Assembly: GCA_017935575.1 (NCBI GenBank)
Contig: JAGBHI010000050.1
Location: 1-64,000, forward strand
Reading direction: 5' to 3'
From: Bacteroidales bacterium
GTDB taxonomy: Bacteria; Bacteroidota; Bacteroidia; Bacteroidales; G3-4614
Length of the DNA: 64,000 nt
This document shows, one piece after another, positions 18,697 through 26,860 of the stretch (position 1 is its first letter; the number at the start of each line of letters is the position of its first letter). A program made the translations under genes and the position numbers. The notes below the pieces were generated by a model. It did not search any database, was not told the DNA's origin, and saw only the letters and a list, made by a program, of their open reading frames with translations.

Positions 18697-19257
18697 CTAT
18701 TTAATAACTTTGTCGGAATTTTTAGCAATATACTCCTTCCAACTTTTGCACCCTTTCTCCAATATAGGCGATTTCATTTGGTAGTAGTGGCATAGAGCTG
18801 CGGCAACTGCATCAGTTGCGTCTAATTGAGGGTCCATTTTCTCTTGTGGAATATGTAAAATTCTTCTAAGCATATCCGCTACCTGTTCTTTTGAAGCACT
18901 ACCATTTCCTGTAACTGCAAGTTTTATCTTTAGAGGTGCATATTCGGTAATAGGTAATTCGTGATGAATAGCTGCAGCCATTGCTACACCTTGAGCTCTT
19001 CCCAATTTAAGCATTGATTGCACATTTTTTCCAAAAAAAGGAGCCTCAATGGCTAATTCGTCAGGAGAGTATTGAGTAATCAATCCCGAAACTCTTTCAT
19101 ATATTCTATTTAACCTCATATAGTGGTTTTCAAACTTACTAAGTTTAAGAGTTCCCATAACAACAAGATGCGGGTTCTTACCATCACTCTCAATGATGCC
19201 GTATCCCATAACATTAGTACCGGGATCAATTCCTAAAACTCTGTGCTTTTGAGCCAT
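18697..19257 (-). CDS. ruvC: Holliday junction resolvase RuvC
   Basis: Endonuclease that cuts Holliday junctions with RuvAB to finish recombination. The 186-residue protein has the four acidic active-site residues at family spacing: D11 in [13 protein letters not shown]71 in [10 protein letters not shown], and D146/D149 in DPQLDATDA (compare D7, E66, D138 and D141 of E. coli RuvC). The C-terminal 15 or so residues after YQMKSP vary in the family. It is followed by metH after 12 bp, a pairing without obvious functional logic. Confidence 0.95.
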   Translation of the reverse strand: MAQKHRVLGIDPGTNVMGYGIIESDGKNPHLVVMGTLKLSKFENHYMRLNRIYERVSGLITQYSPDELAIEAPFFGKNVQSMLKLGRAQGVAMAAAIHHELPITEYAPLKIKLAVTGNGSASKEQVADMLRRILHIPQEKMDPQLDATDAVAAALCHYYQMKSPILEKGCKSWKEYIAKNSDKVIK

Positions 19258-19550
19258 TTATAAGGTTGAAATTAAATTATTAATATGATTTACGCTATTG
19301 TTTAAGCATATTGTGCAAAAATAGATAAAAATATTAGCATATATAGGTTGTATATTAAAAAAATATTGTAAATTCGCGAAGTATTTGAAATTATTTAACA
19401 TTTTGTTGTAATTTCAATTCAGAAAAGATATAGAATAGTAAAGAATATAGAATAGTTGTTTAAAACATAACCATGGCATATAGTTTATGGTTTGTATGAA
19501 TATAGTTTAATTGAGGAATTTTCAATGAAAATTTTGAGAGACATAAAGTG

Positions 19551-19588
19551 CAAAATCCATTAATCGAAATTTCGATTAATGGATTTTG
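19551..19588. repeat. Perfect 38-bp palindrome
   Basis: CAAAATCCATTAATCGAAA (19551-19569) is followed directly by its exact reverse complement (19570-19588), with no spacer. As RNA it would form a hairpin with a small AAUU-type loop. It is followed by TAATGTGTTTTT, so it could act as a terminator in the plus direction. As DNA it could bind a dimeric protein or extrude as a cruciform. Confidence 0.8.
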
Positions 19589-19609
19589 TAATGTGTTTTT
19601 CATGACTTT

Positions 19610-19641
19610 AGAAAGGTAGATCCGTGAGGCTTTACCTTTCT
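19610..19641 (+). terminator. Hairpin with T-run in the ruvC-gdhA gap
   Basis: AGAAAGGTA (19610-19618) pairs with TACCTTTCT (19633-19641) across a 14-nt loop, with TTTTT next. It reads as an intrinsic terminator on the plus strand, but no gene precedes it in that direction. Confidence 0.45.
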
Positions 19642-19664
19642 TTTTCTGTGGTATAAAAGAAAAA

Positions 19665-19786
19665 AGAAGCTGTCTAACAAGGTGATTTCTGCCTTATGCT
19701 TGCCCTCAAAATGCTCATTTACTCCAAGTAAACTCCGCTTTTTCGGGCTACGCAAGCCTTGAAATACCTCTTGTTATATAACTTCT
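19665..19786. repeat. Imperfect inverted-repeat intergenic element
   Basis: The outer ends AGAAGCTGTCTAACAAG (from 19665) and CTTGTTATATAACTTCT (to 19786) are imperfect reverse complements. The centre is the near-palindrome TTTACTCCAAGTAAA. The whole 122-bp stretch could fold into one long hairpin, as REP or MITE-like intergenic elements do. Family membership and copy number cannot be judged from one copy. Confidence 0.5.
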
Positions 19787-19830
19787 AACAAAAAGGGAGT
19801 GTCAAACACATTAGACACTCCCTTTTTGTT
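19787..19830. terminator. Terminator after gdhA
   Basis: A perfect 17-bp stem (19787-19803 with 19814-19830), loop AAACACATTA, A-rich on one side and T-rich on the other. It lies 18 bp beyond the gdhA stop codon and should terminate gdhA on the minus strand. Confidence 0.9.
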
Positions 19831-19848
19831 GTATATGAGTTGTTTATA

Positions 19849-21183
19849 TTATAAAACTCCTTGAGCCATCATTGCTTTTGCAACTTTCATAAATCCAGCA
19901 ACGTTAGCACCTTTTACGTAGTTTGTGTATCCATCTTCTTGTTTTCCGTAAAGAGTACATTGTGCGTGAATTTCTTTCATGATTGATTGAAGTTTTGCAT
20001 CAACCTCTTCTCTGCTCCAGCTTAGTTTGATAGAGTTTTGAGTCATCTCCAATCCACTTACCGATACACCACCAGCATTAGCAGCTTTACCTGGAGCATA
20101 AAGTATTTTAGCGTTCAAGAACTCTGCGATAGCTTCAGGTGTAGATGGCATATTAGCACCTTCTGAAACAGCGAAACAACCATTTGCAAGAAGTGCGCGA
20201 GCATCGTCTCCATCAATCTCATTTTGAGTTGCACTTGGCATTGCAATATCGCATTTCTCATTCCAAGGACGAGCACCTTCAACATATTTGCAACCATATT
20301 TTTCAGCGTACTCTCTGATACGTCCGCGTTGAACGTTCTTCAAGTTGAAGATATAAGCAAGTTTCTCCTCGTCAATTCCGTCTGGGTCATAAATGTAACC
20401 ATTACTATCAGACATTGTGATAACTTTTGCACCAAGGCTGATAAGTTTCTTAACAGTATATTGCGCAACGTTACCAGAACCTGATACAGCAACAACTTTA
20501 TCTTTAATATCAATACCTTTGGTTTTTAGCATCTCAAGCAAGAAGTAAACGTTTCCGTAACCAGTAGCTTCGGGACGAACCAATGAACCTCCGAACTCCA
20601 ATCCTTTACCTGTGAAAGTACCTGTGTTCTCAAGAGCCATTTTTTTGTACATACCGTACATATAACCAACTTCACGACCACCAACACCTATATCACCGGC
20701 AGGAACGTCTGTTTGAGGACCTATGTGACGCCACAACTCAGTAACGAATGCTTGACAGAAGCGCATAACCTCCATATCAGATTTACCGCGAGGGCTGAAG
20801 TCAGAACCACCTTTACCTCCACCCATAGGAAGAGTAGTAAGAGAGTTTTTGAAAGTTTGCTCAAAAGCAAGGAATTTCAAAATTGAAAGGTTTACTGATG
20901 AGTGGAAACGGATACCACCTTTGTATGGACCAATAGCATTGTTATGTTGGATACGATATCCCATATTTGTTTGAACTTGACCTTTGTCATCAACCCAAGT
21001 AACTCTAAAAGTGAAAACTCTATCGGGTATGCAAAGTCTCTCAATCAAATTATATTTTTCAAACTCGGGGTGTTTGTTATACTCCTCTTCAATTGTCATT
21101 AATACCTCTTCAACAGCTTGATGATACTCAGGCTCGTTGGGAAAGCGTCTTTTCAAATCGCTTAAAACTTTCTTTACTTCCAT
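19849..21183 (-). CDS. gdhA: NADP-specific glutamate dehydrogenase
   Basis: Hexameric glutamate dehydrogenase that assimilates ammonium onto 2-oxoglutarate. The 444-residue length is that of the small bacterial GDH I class. Active-site landmarks: GPYKGGIRFH (K88), PMGGGKGGSDF (K124) and PAGDIGVGGRE (D164). The cofactor domain shows VAVSGSGNVAQY. It is monocistronic, with its own promoter and a strong terminator. Confidence 0.96.
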   Translation of the reverse strand: MEVKKVLSDLKRRFPNEPEYHQAVEEVLMTIEEEYNKHPEFEKYNLIERLCIPDRVFTFRVTWVDDKGQVQTNMGYRIQHNNAIGPYKGGIRFHSSVNLSILKFLAFEQTFKNSLTTLPMGGGKGGSDFSPRGKSDMEVMRFCQAFVTELWRHIGPQTDVPAGDIGVGGREVGYMYGMYKKMALENTGTFTGKGLEFGGSLVRPEATGYGNVYFLLEMLKTKGIDIKDKVVAVSGSGNVAQYTVKKLISLGAKVITMSDSNGYIYDPDGIDEEKLAYIFNLKNVQRGRIREYAEKYGCKYVEGARPWNEKCDIAMPSATQNEIDGDDARALLANGCFAVSEGANMPSTPEAIAEFLNAKILYAPGKAANAGGVSVSGLEMTQNSIKLSWSREEVDAKLQSIMKEIHAQCTLYGKQEDGYTNYVKGANVAGFMKVAKAMMAQGVL

Positions 21184-21254
21184 TTTTATTAAAATTTAAA
21201 TTGTACTTCAAATTAAACACAAACTTTAATTGTGTGGTTTTTTTAAGACCGATG

Positions 21255-21286
21255 CAAAGGTAATATACTAAAACTAATTTTTGCAA
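21255..21286 (-). promoter_or_regulatory. Promoter of gdhA
   Basis: On the minus strand, TTG (21286-21284), 21 bp and TACCTTTG (21262-21255) match the Bacteroidota -33/-7 pattern. The start codon is about 72 bp downstream. Confidence 0.7.
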
Positions 21287-21432
21287 CTTTTTTGAGTATT
21301 TTTTTGACAAAAGATGATTTTTTTACAAATCAACTAACAAAAAGTTTTTATTAATGCAAAAAATATACCTTTTTGTTACAATTAATATTCGTAAAATATA
21401 CAACATCTATGCAATTAAATAAACGAGAAAAT

Positions 21433-21576
21433 AGTTGTTAGCCGAGTAGGGACAGAGCATGCTCTGTCTGCAGTTGTTCGTTTTTAGTTGTACGGTGCTT
21501 CGCACCTTAGTTTTTAGCAAATAAAGGCTCTAACAACTACCCGCGAGGGCGGCGAAGCCGACAACTAACAACTAAC
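21433..21576. repeat. Hairpin-rich repeat with AGTTGTTAG ends
   Basis: This stretch of about 145 bp lies in the gap between gdhA and dut. AGTTGTTAG at its left end is matched by CTAACAACT at its right end. Inside are three perfect small inverted repeats: GACAGAGCATGCTCTGTC (21451-21468), GGTGC TTC GCACC (21494-21506) and CGGC GAA GCCG (21550-21560). The local base composition is richer in GC than its surroundings. This layout resembles a MITE-like or mobile intergenic element. A related CTAACAACT string also occurs between umuD and umuC. Confidence 0.5.
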
Positions 21577-21671
21577 AACTGATAGCTGAATTTAGCTGAA
21601 TTTAAATTCCGATAAGTTGTCATACTCGCTCATATTTATTATCTTCGCACCATAAATAATAATAAAACAAA

Positions 21672-22109
21672 ATGGTAAAAGTAAAAGTTATAAATAAAGG
21701 AAAGCATGCGTTGCCTGAGTATGGAACTTTGCATGCAGCAGGAATGGACGTAAGAGCAAATCTTTCAGAACCTGTAGTTTTAAAACCTATGGAGCGTACA
21801 ATAATACCAACAGGATTATTTATTGAATTGCCCGAGGGATATGAAGCACAATTACGTCCACGTAGCGGATTGGCTATAAAAAAAGGTATTACATTGCTTA
21901 ATACACCCGGAACTATTGATGCCGATTATCGTGGCGAAGTTGGCGTAATACTTATAAATCTTTCGCAAGTGGACTTTGTTGTTGAAGATGGCGAACGTAT
22001 ATGTCAAATGGTAGTTGCTCCATATACAAGAGTAGAGTGGGAAGAGACAGAGACTCTTGAAGATAGTGAGCGTGGTGCCGGAGGTTTTGGACATACCGGA
22101 GTAAAATAA
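21672..22109 (+). CDS. dut: dUTP diphosphatase
   Basis: Homotrimeric dUTPase that hydrolyses dUTP to dUMP, keeping uracil out of DNA and supplying dTMP synthesis. The 145-residue protein shows all five family motifs: AGMDVRA, PRSGLA, the active-site segment [14 protein letters not shown] (catalytic D83), GERICQMVV and the C-terminal [10 protein letters not shown] arm. Its TAA stop overlaps the ATG of the next gene by one base, so dut heads the operon with the TPR and DUF4292 lipoproteins and the EnvC-like gene. Confidence 0.96.
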   Translation: MVKVKVINKGKHALPEYGTLHAAGMDVRANLSEPVVLKPMERTIIPTGLFIELPEGYEAQLRPRSGLAIKKGITLLNTPGTIDADYRGEVGVILINLSQVDFVVEDGERICQMVVAPYTRVEWEETETLEDSERGAGGFGHTGVK

Positions 22110-23839
22110 TGGTAAAAACCGGTCGTAGATACTCTTTTAATCTGATATTGTTGATGCTTTTAGTATCAACAACTATTTTGTGTGCATGTAAGCCAAAGCA
22201 AGAATTAGATGTTTCCGCTAAAACCCAATATCTATTGTTGGAATCAACAAGATTAGCAAATATGGGTAATCCCGATTCAACGGTAGTGGCATATGATATT
22301 TTAAATCGTATTCTTGAAATAAATCCTTCCGATGCTGATGCTCTCTTTCGTATAGCTCCATATAGTTATATGCTTGGCAAACAAGAGGAGTTTTATAATA
22401 ATATTCTTATCTCTGCAAAATCTGACACTACTAATTATTATTACAATACCACAGCTGCAAATATAGCTATGGAGTTGGGCGATATTACAACAGCGGAGAA
22501 GATATATCGTATGTTGATAAGAAACAATCCTGACGATGAAAAATTATACGATACGTTGGCAAGGACATATCTTAGAATGGGAGAGATTGAAAAGGCATTA
22601 GCATGTTACGATACAATAGAGATAATGACCGATAACATTGAGTATGTGGCAATGACTAAGGCTAATATATATGCTCAAATTAAGGATATGCCAAAAATGC
22701 TTGCAGAATTAAAACGACTATCAGCAGCATATCCTGATAATATTGAGTATCTATTGCCTTTAGCTTCGGCATATTTAGAGGTTGATAGCTTAGATAAAAA
22801 CAGGGAGATAATAAACAAGGTAAAAGCATTGGAGTCAAGTTGCCTTACATCATTGTCTGATGCCGAGTATTATGATAAAAAGGGCGATATGGACAGTCTG
22901 AGAATATCGGTCTTTAATGCGTTGGAGTGTCCTGATATTGATTTGATGACAAAAGAGTCTTTAATAAGAGACTTTTTAAACTTTATACTAAAAAAAGATA
23001 ATGATTATAAATCATTAGAGCGAGCAGATACTCTATTTTTATATCTTACCGAAGCATATCCTCGTGAAGTATCAATTAAAAATTTCTATGCCGATATGTT
23101 GGTGATGCAATCAAAATTTGCCGAAGCGGCAGAGCAATATCAAGCATCATTATATGTTGAGCCTTCTGATATTGATATTCATAGACGATTGATAGGAGTG
23201 TTGTATGAAAGTGGTAATTATAAGCAGATGAACAAGGCAATTGAAGATGCTCAACAGTATGTCGATTCTACGTTTATATTGGAAGCTGCATCATATTACC
23301 ATTTTTCAAAACAGACGGATAAAGCAAAAGAATATCTACAAGAGGCTATTGATAAGTATAAATCGTCTCCAATATTTCTGTCCGATTTATATACATTAAT
23401 GGGCGATATATATTATCGTGAAGGAGATGCAGATAATTCATTTAAATATTATAATTTGGCGATAAAAAGTAATCCTGTAAATATAGAAGCTCTTAATAAT
23501 TATGCATACCATCTATCTGAATATGGTGGCGATTTGGACAAGGCAGAGCAGATGAGCGCAAAAACAATATCGGCAAAACCAAATGATCCAACATATCTTG
23601 ATACCTATGGGTGGATATTCTTTAAAAAGGGTAACTATTTATTTGCTGAGTTATATATAAAAAAATCGCTTGAAAATGGCGGAGATAAAAATAGCGAAGT
23701 TCTTGAACACTATGGCGATGTATTATTTAAACAAGGAGATATTGAAGAGGCATTGAAGTATTGGGAGAGAGCATTGGCAATTGATAAAAACAATGCCAAA
23801 CTGAAAAATAAGATAGAGAATAAAACATACATTGATTAA
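22109..23839 (+). CDS. TPR-repeat lipoprotein
   Basis: Predicted lipoprotein of 576 residues: hydrophobic N-terminus with a lipobox ending LCAC, then tetratricopeptide repeats through to the C-terminus. Clear units include the one around NPDDEKLYDTLARTYLRMGE and that around NIEALNNYAYHLSEYGGD. TPR proteins are protein-interaction scaffolds; the partner is unknown. It overlaps the stop of dut (TAATG) and is followed after 7 bp by the DUF4292 lipoprotein. Position beside DUF4292 and EnvC-like genes suggests a role in outer-membrane or cell-wall assembly; that is inference. Confidence 0.85.
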   Translation: MVKTGRRYSFNLILLMLLVSTTILCACKPKQELDVSAKTQYLLLESTRLANMGNPDSTVVAYDILNRILEINPSDADALFRIAPYSYMLGKQEEFYNNILISAKSDTTNYYYNTTAANIAMELGDITTAEKIYRMLIRNNPDDEKLYDTLARTYLRMGEIEKALACYDTIEIMTDNIEYVAMTKANIYAQIKDMPKMLAELKRLSAAYPDNIEYLLPLASAYLEVDSLDKNREIINKVKALESSCLTSLSDAEYYDKKGDMDSLRISVFNALECPDIDLMTKESLIRDFLNFILKKDNDYKSLERADTLFLYLTEAYPREVSIKNFYADMLVMQSKFAEAAEQYQASLYVEPSDIDIHRRLIGVLYESGNYKQMNKAIEDAQQYVDSTFILEAASYYHFSKQTDKAKEYLQEAIDKYKSSPIFLSDLYTLMGDIYYREGDADNSFKYYNLAIKSNPVNIEALNNYAYHLSEYGGDLDKAEQMSAKTISAKPNDPTYLDTYGWIFFKKGNYLFAELYIKKSLENGGDKNSEVLEHYGDVLFKQGDIEEALKYWERALAIDKNNAKLKNKIENKTYID

Positions 23840-23846
23840 TATAAAT

Positions 23847-24668
23847 ATGAGAAAGTGTCAGATAATATTAATCTCAATTGTTTCATTATTGATTATAGCT
23901 GTATCATCTTGTAAGACAACCGATACTCTTGCAACGCGAGAAACAGAGGTAGAGAAAAAACAAAAATCAGAATTCTTTCAGAAAATTATGGTGCAATACC
24001 CTCAATTTTCAACAATGAGTTCAAAGTGCAATGTCTCTATCGCAAGTATCTCGTCAAAAGCTCAGATAAAGATGATAAAAGGGGAGTATATACAAATATC
24101 CTTACAACCTATTTTGGGAATAGAGATGTTGCGAATTATGCTTACCCAAGATACTCTTTATGTAGTTGATAAAATAAACTCGCAGGTGGCAATAGAACCT
24201 CTTTCGTCAATAACAGAGACTCTGTCTGCAAACGGAGGAATTAGTGAAGTTCAAAATATGATATTGGGATTACCATTTGCATTAGGTAAGAATATAACAG
24301 TATCTGATTACAATGAATTTGAATGGAGCTACCAACAAGAGGGAGTAAAGATGAAGAGCGATGTAGTACAAAAAATATCATCAATATTTTCTTATGATGT
24401 AAATGCACATCTATTGTCAACTGTTATTGAGTATGATTATTTACCAGCAGTAGAGTGTCAATATTCTGAATATAAAAAAGACGAAAATGGTATTGAACGA
24501 CCTTCGGTACTTACATTACAATCAAGAACTTCAAAATTCCCCATAAACGAAACCATAAAAATAACCAACTTTGCCCCGGAGTGGGATAAGAAAGTGGTTA
24601 AAGATACAAAAATATCATCACGATATAAGCGAGTAACGCTTAAAGGATTATTAGAGCAATATATGTAA
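23847..24668 (+). CDS. DUF4292 family lipoprotein
   Basis: Small lipoprotein of unknown exact role: signal sequence with lipobox VSSC, then a mostly beta-structured domain of about 230 residues resembling DUF4292, a Bacteroidota family with a LolA/LolB-like look. I take the ATG at 23847 (MRKCQIILISIV) rather than a TTG five codons earlier, because it leaves the lipobox in the usual place and does not overlap the TPR gene. The EnvC-like gene starts 1 bp after its stop. Function in lipoprotein or LPS trafficking is a guess from fold and context. Confidence 0.75.
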   Translation: MRKCQIILISIVSLLIIAVSSCKTTDTLATRETEVEKKQKSEFFQKIMVQYPQFSTMSSKCNVSIASISSKAQIKMIKGEYIQISLQPILGIEMLRIMLTQDTLYVVDKINSQVAIEPLSSITETLSANGGISEVQNMILGLPFALGKNITVSDYNEFEWSYQQEGVKMKSDVVQKISSIFSYDVNAHLLSTVIEYDYLPAVECQYSEYKKDENGIERPSVLTLQSRTSKFPINETIKITNFAPEWDKKVVKDTKISSRYKRVTLKGLLEQYM

Positions 24669-24669
24669 A

Positions 24670-25896
24670 ATGATAAAGAAAGTAGTTCTCATATTTCTAT
24701 CTGTTTTGATTTTTTTGCCGGTATCTCCTGCACAATCATCAAAAGTCTCTTCTTTGCAGAAACAGCAAAAAGAGGCTCAGCAAAAGGTTGCTACCACTAA
24801 TAAAAAATTAAAAGAGGCTCAAAAGAAGGCAAAAAAATCATTGAATGAATTAAATGTTATCACAGCCGAAATAAAGGCACAACGTAAGACGATAGGAAAA
24901 TTAAATAACGAAATAGAACGATTACGTAGAGAGGAGAAGGCATTGACCAGAAAAATTAATCTTCTTGAACAAGACCTTCAAAATAAAAAACAGGACTATG
25001 CAAAATCAATGCAAAGTCTCTATCGTAAAAATTCGGGATACGACCTATTTGTCTTCTTATTCTCGGCAAACTCATTTAGTCAAACTATACGACGAGTAAG
25101 ATATTTAAAGGAGTTTTCGTCATGGAGAAAACATCAGGCTCAATTGATAATGGAGCAACAAGATGAGTTAAATAAAAAACGAAAAGAGTTGCAAGATCTT
25201 CGTGCCGATAAAAACAGTACAGTAAAAAAACATACGGCAGAACAAGAAAAGCTAAAACAAAAGGAGAGCAAGCAGCGAACTGTAGTAAACAATGCCAAAA
25301 AGAACGAAAAAGCATTATTGAAGGAGTTGGAGAGACAGAAAAAAGAGGCTGCTGAGTTAAATCGTCAGATTGAGAAGTTGATAGCAGAAGAGGCTCGTAA
25401 GTCAAACAGTAAGTCAGAAGGAGCTAAATCTGATGCCTACGGTGGATATAAGATGACAAAAGATGAGCAGGAATTGGCTGCAAGTTTTGCTCAAAATAAA
25501 GGTAAATTGCCAATGCCACTATCGGGTAAATATATGATTGTAGGTCATTTTGGAAAGCAACAACACCAAGAACTTAAATATGTACAGGTAAACAATAGTG
25601 GAATAGTAATTAAAACGGTTCCCGGAACAGTTGCCCGTTCGGTATTTGATGGAGTTGTAACAAAAATCTTTGTATTGCCCGGCTATAATAGTTCAGTAAT
25701 AGTACGTCATGGTAACTATTTGACTATATACTCTAATCTTAAAGAGGTGCATGTTAAAACAGGCGATAAGGTTAAAACACGCCAATCAATAGGAAAGATA
25801 TACTCTGATCCGGAAGACGATAATACAACACTATTGCACTTCCAGCTATGGAAAGAGACAACAAAACTTAATCCCGAATTGTGGTTGGGAGAGTAA
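24670..25896 (+). CDS. EnvC-like murein hydrolase activator (degenerate M23)
   Basis: Secreted 408-residue protein: signal peptide (1-21), long charged coiled coil (about 22-240, rich in Lys/Glu/Gln) and a C-terminal LytM/M23 fold (about 280-405). The M23 zinc and catalytic His residues are not in their usual motifs: the HxH position reads LLHFQLWKE, and the first His-x-x-x-Asp motif is absent. That is the pattern of EnvC, which activates amidases rather than cutting peptidoglycan itself. It is the last gene of the dut operon. The E. coli analogue works at the division septum; the same role is likely here. Confidence 0.85.
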   Translation: MIKKVVLIFLSVLIFLPVSPAQSSKVSSLQKQQKEAQQKVATTNKKLKEAQKKAKKSLNELNVITAEIKAQRKTIGKLNNEIERLRREEKALTRKINLLEQDLQNKKQDYAKSMQSLYRKNSGYDLFVFLFSANSFSQTIRRVRYLKEFSSWRKHQAQLIMEQQDELNKKRKELQDLRADKNSTVKKHTAEQEKLKQKESKQRTVVNNAKKNEKALLKELERQKKEAAELNRQIEKLIAEEARKSNSKSEGAKSDAYGGYKMTKDEQELAASFAQNKGKLPMPLSGKYMIVGHFGKQQHQELKYVQVNNSGIVIKTVPGTVARSVFDGVVTKIFVLPGYNSSVIVRHGNYLTIYSNLKEVHVKTGDKVKTRQSIGKIYSDPEDDNTTLLHFQLWKETTKLNPELWLGE

Positions 25897-25911
25897 TTTG
25901 CAGAGTCTGTT

Positions 25912-26859
25912 ATGGAAAAAAGTAGAATAGAAATAACACGCTATACGCCCAATAGAGCACAAGAGTGGGATAATACTGTTGAAGAATCGCGTAACGGTAC
26001 GTTTTTGATAAAGCGTAGCTACCTTGATTATCATTCAGACCGTTTTGTTGATCATTCGCTCATTTTTGAAATGGACGGAGCTATAATAGCATTGTTGCCT
26101 GCTAACGAGGAGGGGACAACGCTCTATTCGCATCAAGGTCTTACCTATGGTGGATTAATTATGACATCTCGCTGTAAAGGATTAGTTGTACTTCATATAT
26201 TTGATCTTGTTAAACAATATATGCAGGAGCAAGGCTACAAAGAACTAATATACAAACCAATTCCTCATATATATCATAAAAGACCTGCAGAAGAAGACAT
26301 ATATGCACTGTTCCGTAATGGAGCTAAGGTTGAATATTGCGGAATATCATCAACTATAAGTCTTGCCGAAGAAGTTCAATTTTCTTCGTTACGAAGTAGA
26401 GGTGTAAAAAAGGCTCTAACAAACGGATTAACAGTAAAAGAGGAGGCTGATTTTGTAAAGTTTTGGGATATTCTGAAAGAGAATTTAAATCAACGACATT
26501 CAGTAAATCCTGTACATTCTTTAGACGAAATAGAACTGCTTAAAGAACGTTTTCCTGAAAATATACATCTTTATGTAGCCTATAAAAATAGTGAATTGGT
26601 AGCAGGAGTTGTAATGTACAAAACTTCTGTTTGTGTTCATTCACAATATATAGCCTCTTCTCCAATCGGTCGAGAGTTTGGAGCGCTTGATTTGGTATTC
26701 TCATATCTTATAAAAGAGAGGTACAAAGATGTAAAATATTTTGACTTTGGAATATCGACTGAAAATGGAGGTTTACATCTAAACGAGGGACTGCTCTCTC
26801 AAAAAGAGGGATTTGGAGCATCAGCAACCGTCTATCCTATTTATAAGTTGACAATATAA
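25912..26859 (+). CDS. FemAB/GNAT-like acyltransferase, cell envelope
   Basis: This 315-residue protein looks like the FemAB-related GNAT group found beside polysaccharide genes in Bacteroidota. There is an N-terminal half with an aromatic-rich start (NGTFLIKRSYLDYHSDRFVDHS) and a C-terminal half with YFDFGISTENGGLHLNEGLLSQKEGFGA, a pattern seen in aminoacyl/acetyl-transferases acting on envelope glycans or lipids. No membrane segment is visible. It ends 1 bp before the flippase gene, so the two are translationally close and probably serve one surface-glycan pathway. The substrate is unknown. Confidence 0.6.
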   Translation: MEKSRIEITRYTPNRAQEWDNTVEESRNGTFLIKRSYLDYHSDRFVDHSLIFEMDGAIIALLPANEEGTTLYSHQGLTYGGLIMTSRCKGLVVLHIFDLVKQYMQEQGYKELIYKPIPHIYHKRPAEEDIYALFRNGAKVEYCGISSTISLAEEVQFSSLRSRGVKKALTNGLTVKEEADFVKFWDILKENLNQRHSVNPVHSLDEIELLKERFPENIHLYVAYKNSELVAGVVMYKTSVCVHSQYIASSPIGREFGALDLVFSYLIKERYKDVKYFDFGISTENGGLHLNEGLLSQKEGFGASATVYPIYKLTI

Positions 26860-26860
26860 T

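Larger units (their letters stand above)
19258..19786. other. Non-coding, repeat-rich gap between ruvC and gdhA
   Basis: No gene is convincing in this gap of about 530 bp. On the minus strand, TATTTTTG (19323-19316) is a possible -7 box for ruvC-metH. ATATAGAATAGT occurs twice near 19428-19456, and the same string recurs at about 49464. A perfect 38-bp palindrome (19551-19588), a stem ending in a T-run (19610-19641) and an intergenic inverted-repeat element (19665-19786) fill the rest. The palindrome and T-run hairpin could end a small plus-strand RNA, but I see no good plus-strand promoter. Confidence 0.5.

Noticed and set aside
18685-19320. Cobalamin riboswitch before ruvC-metH or before pduO
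   Set aside because: No B12-box-like conserved core is seen in either leader, and metH starts 12 bp after ruvC.
25510-25890. Active M23 endopeptidase in the EnvC-like protein
   Set aside because: The His-x-x-x-Asp and His-x-His zinc motifs are not present in the LytM domain.
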